A DNA stretch of 64,000 nt from Meghimatium bilineatum (taxonomy: Eukaryota; Mollusca; Gastropoda; Stylommatophora; Philomycidae): NCBI GenBank assembly GCA_034231615.1, contig CM067315.1, positions 17,525,513 to 17,589,512 of the forward strand, in the 5' to 3' direction. A program made the position numbers and the translations under genes. Under the pieces are notes generated by a model that was given only the letters and a program-made list of their open reading frames with translations, ran no database searches and was not told the DNA's origin. Positions 63,611-64,000 of this stretch are shown here, piece after piece (positions within the stretch are counted from its first letter, which is position 1; each line of letters opens with the position of its first letter).

Positions 63611-63670
63611 CCCTCCACCATCCGCCACCTGTGGACGCGCCTGGTAGGGGTCGGTAGCCCCCCCCCCAGG

Positions 63671-63681
63671 CAACGAGATCT
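63671..63681. repeat. Target-site duplication, right copy
   Basis: CAACGAGATCT at the 5' side of the LINE, identical to 59206-59216; satellite subrepeat F continues directly from it. Confidence 0.93.
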
Positions 63682-64000
63682 GACATACTAAACAGCAAGA
63701 GACCTAATTTGTGTGTAGTACGCCAGTTTTCTGACGTTTCTAGCTGCAATACATCAAATTAGTGTGTAAATTGCCAGGATATACAGAGTTCTGTTTTAGA
63801 AAGCTGCAGTACACTCAATTTGTGAGTAATATGCCAGATTACAACGAGTTCTAACGTAGTAAGCTACAATACACCAAATTCGTGTGCAGAATACAATTTC
63901 TGGTGTAGTAAGCAGCAATACAACGAAATCACGTGTAATAGACCAGAATACACTCAATTCTAGTGTAGAAAGCTTCAGTACAATGGGTTTGTGAGTAATA
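63671..64000. repeat. Satellite array resumes (right portion)
   Basis: Continues from the second target-site copy through the rest of F, then G, H, I, A, B and into C, to the window edge. H has CTGTTTTAG and I has GCCAGATTAC, variants otherwise tied to P and its 497-bp partner, but the 2-bp AACGGTAAGC loss is absent. A private AAGCAGCAATAC occurs near 63911. Confidence 0.93.

Larger units (their letters stand above)
59217..63670 (-). mobile_element. LINE (non-LTR retrotransposon), I/Nimb-like, 4,454 bp, apparently full length
   Basis: Order on the minus strand: GC-rich leader (63670-63143), one long ORF encoding endonuclease, reverse transcriptase and RNase H (63142-59255), a 38-bp 3' UTR and an (AGA)4 tail (59228-59217). 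A perfect 11-bp target-site duplication and an uninterrupted ORF indicate recent insertion. AP endonuclease plus RT plus RNase H, and a simple-repeat rather than poly(A) tail, are typical of the I group (I, Nimb and relatives); assignment within it is inference from motifs. An upstream gag-like ORF1, usual in that group, was not recognised, so the element may be a single-ORF type or an internally deleted copy. No other transposon was seen in the window. Confidence 0.93.
63143..63670 (-). other. LINE 5' leader (5' UTR), structured and GC-rich
   Basis: On the element strand it opens with CCT and a run of ten G (63667-63658). CCTACCAGG occurs twice (63648-63640 and 63540-63532). Three perfect hairpins lie in 63499-63610. 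Nearer the ORF are a G8 run, an 18-T run and a 7-A run. I-group LINEs usually carry an internal promoter in this position; no TATA box or known promoter motif was identified. No ORF1 protein was recognised. Confidence 0.75.

Noticed and set aside
63288-63749. 153-codon minus-strand ORF crossing from satellite into the LINE leader
   Set aside because: It starts inside the satellite and runs through G, C and T homopolymers with no domain; a chance open frame across an insertion junction.

Overview
The window is almost entirely one tandem satellite array, about 59.5 kb in all, interrupted once by a single, apparently recent LINE (non-LTR retrotransposon) that carries the only convincing protein-coding gene. 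Kilobase-scale higher-order satellite DNA plus an I/Nimb-like LINE points to an animal, most likely an invertebrate, and to a heterochromatic (centromeric, pericentromeric or subtelomeric) locus. The species cannot be named from sequence alone. No bacterial features, tRNA, rRNA, CRISPR array or host gene were seen.

Satellite layout. The basic unit is 499 bp (reference copy 1491-1989). It is built from nine related subrepeats (A-I) of 49, 60, 59, 49, 51, 60, 51, 60 and 60 bp. Each 60-bp subrepeat can itself be read as two diverged halves of about 30 bp. Above the monomer there are: 997/998-bp dimers (clearest at 1-9362 and 11292-15283); two 716-bp variant monomers made by out-of-register joins (type P, subrepeat E joined to B; type Q, E joined to A); a 1,929-bp cassette P + 497-bp monomer + Q, present seven times with four abridged or altered relatives; super-units of 2,925, 3,925 and 4,706 bp; a tandem duplication of 8,631/6,635 bp (about 9100-17730 and 17731-24366); and an exact-spacing tandem duplication of 11,556 bp (about 20300-31855 and 31856-43411).

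Region by region: 1-9362 regular and dimeric, no cassettes; 9363-46959 cassette-rich; 46960-53940 regular again; 53941-57080 a doubled cassette; 57081-59216 regular apart from one P-like unit; 59217-63670 LINE on the minus strand; 63671-64000 satellite resumes at the interrupted base.

The LINE is 4,454 bp. It is flanked by an 11-bp target-site duplication and ends in a short (AGA)n tail. It encodes one uninterrupted 1,295-residue polyprotein with AP endonuclease, reverse transcriptase, RNase H and a C-terminal Cys/His motif, enough in principle for target-primed reverse transcription. No recognisable ORF1 (gag-like) gene is present. The 528-bp leader is GC-rich, has several perfect hairpins and holds long homopolymers.

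I found no multi-gene system. The points of most interest are the nested history readable in the satellite and the intact single-ORF LINE with its structured 5' leader. All coordinates and spacings come from reading the sequence by eye; family assignments were not checked against any database.
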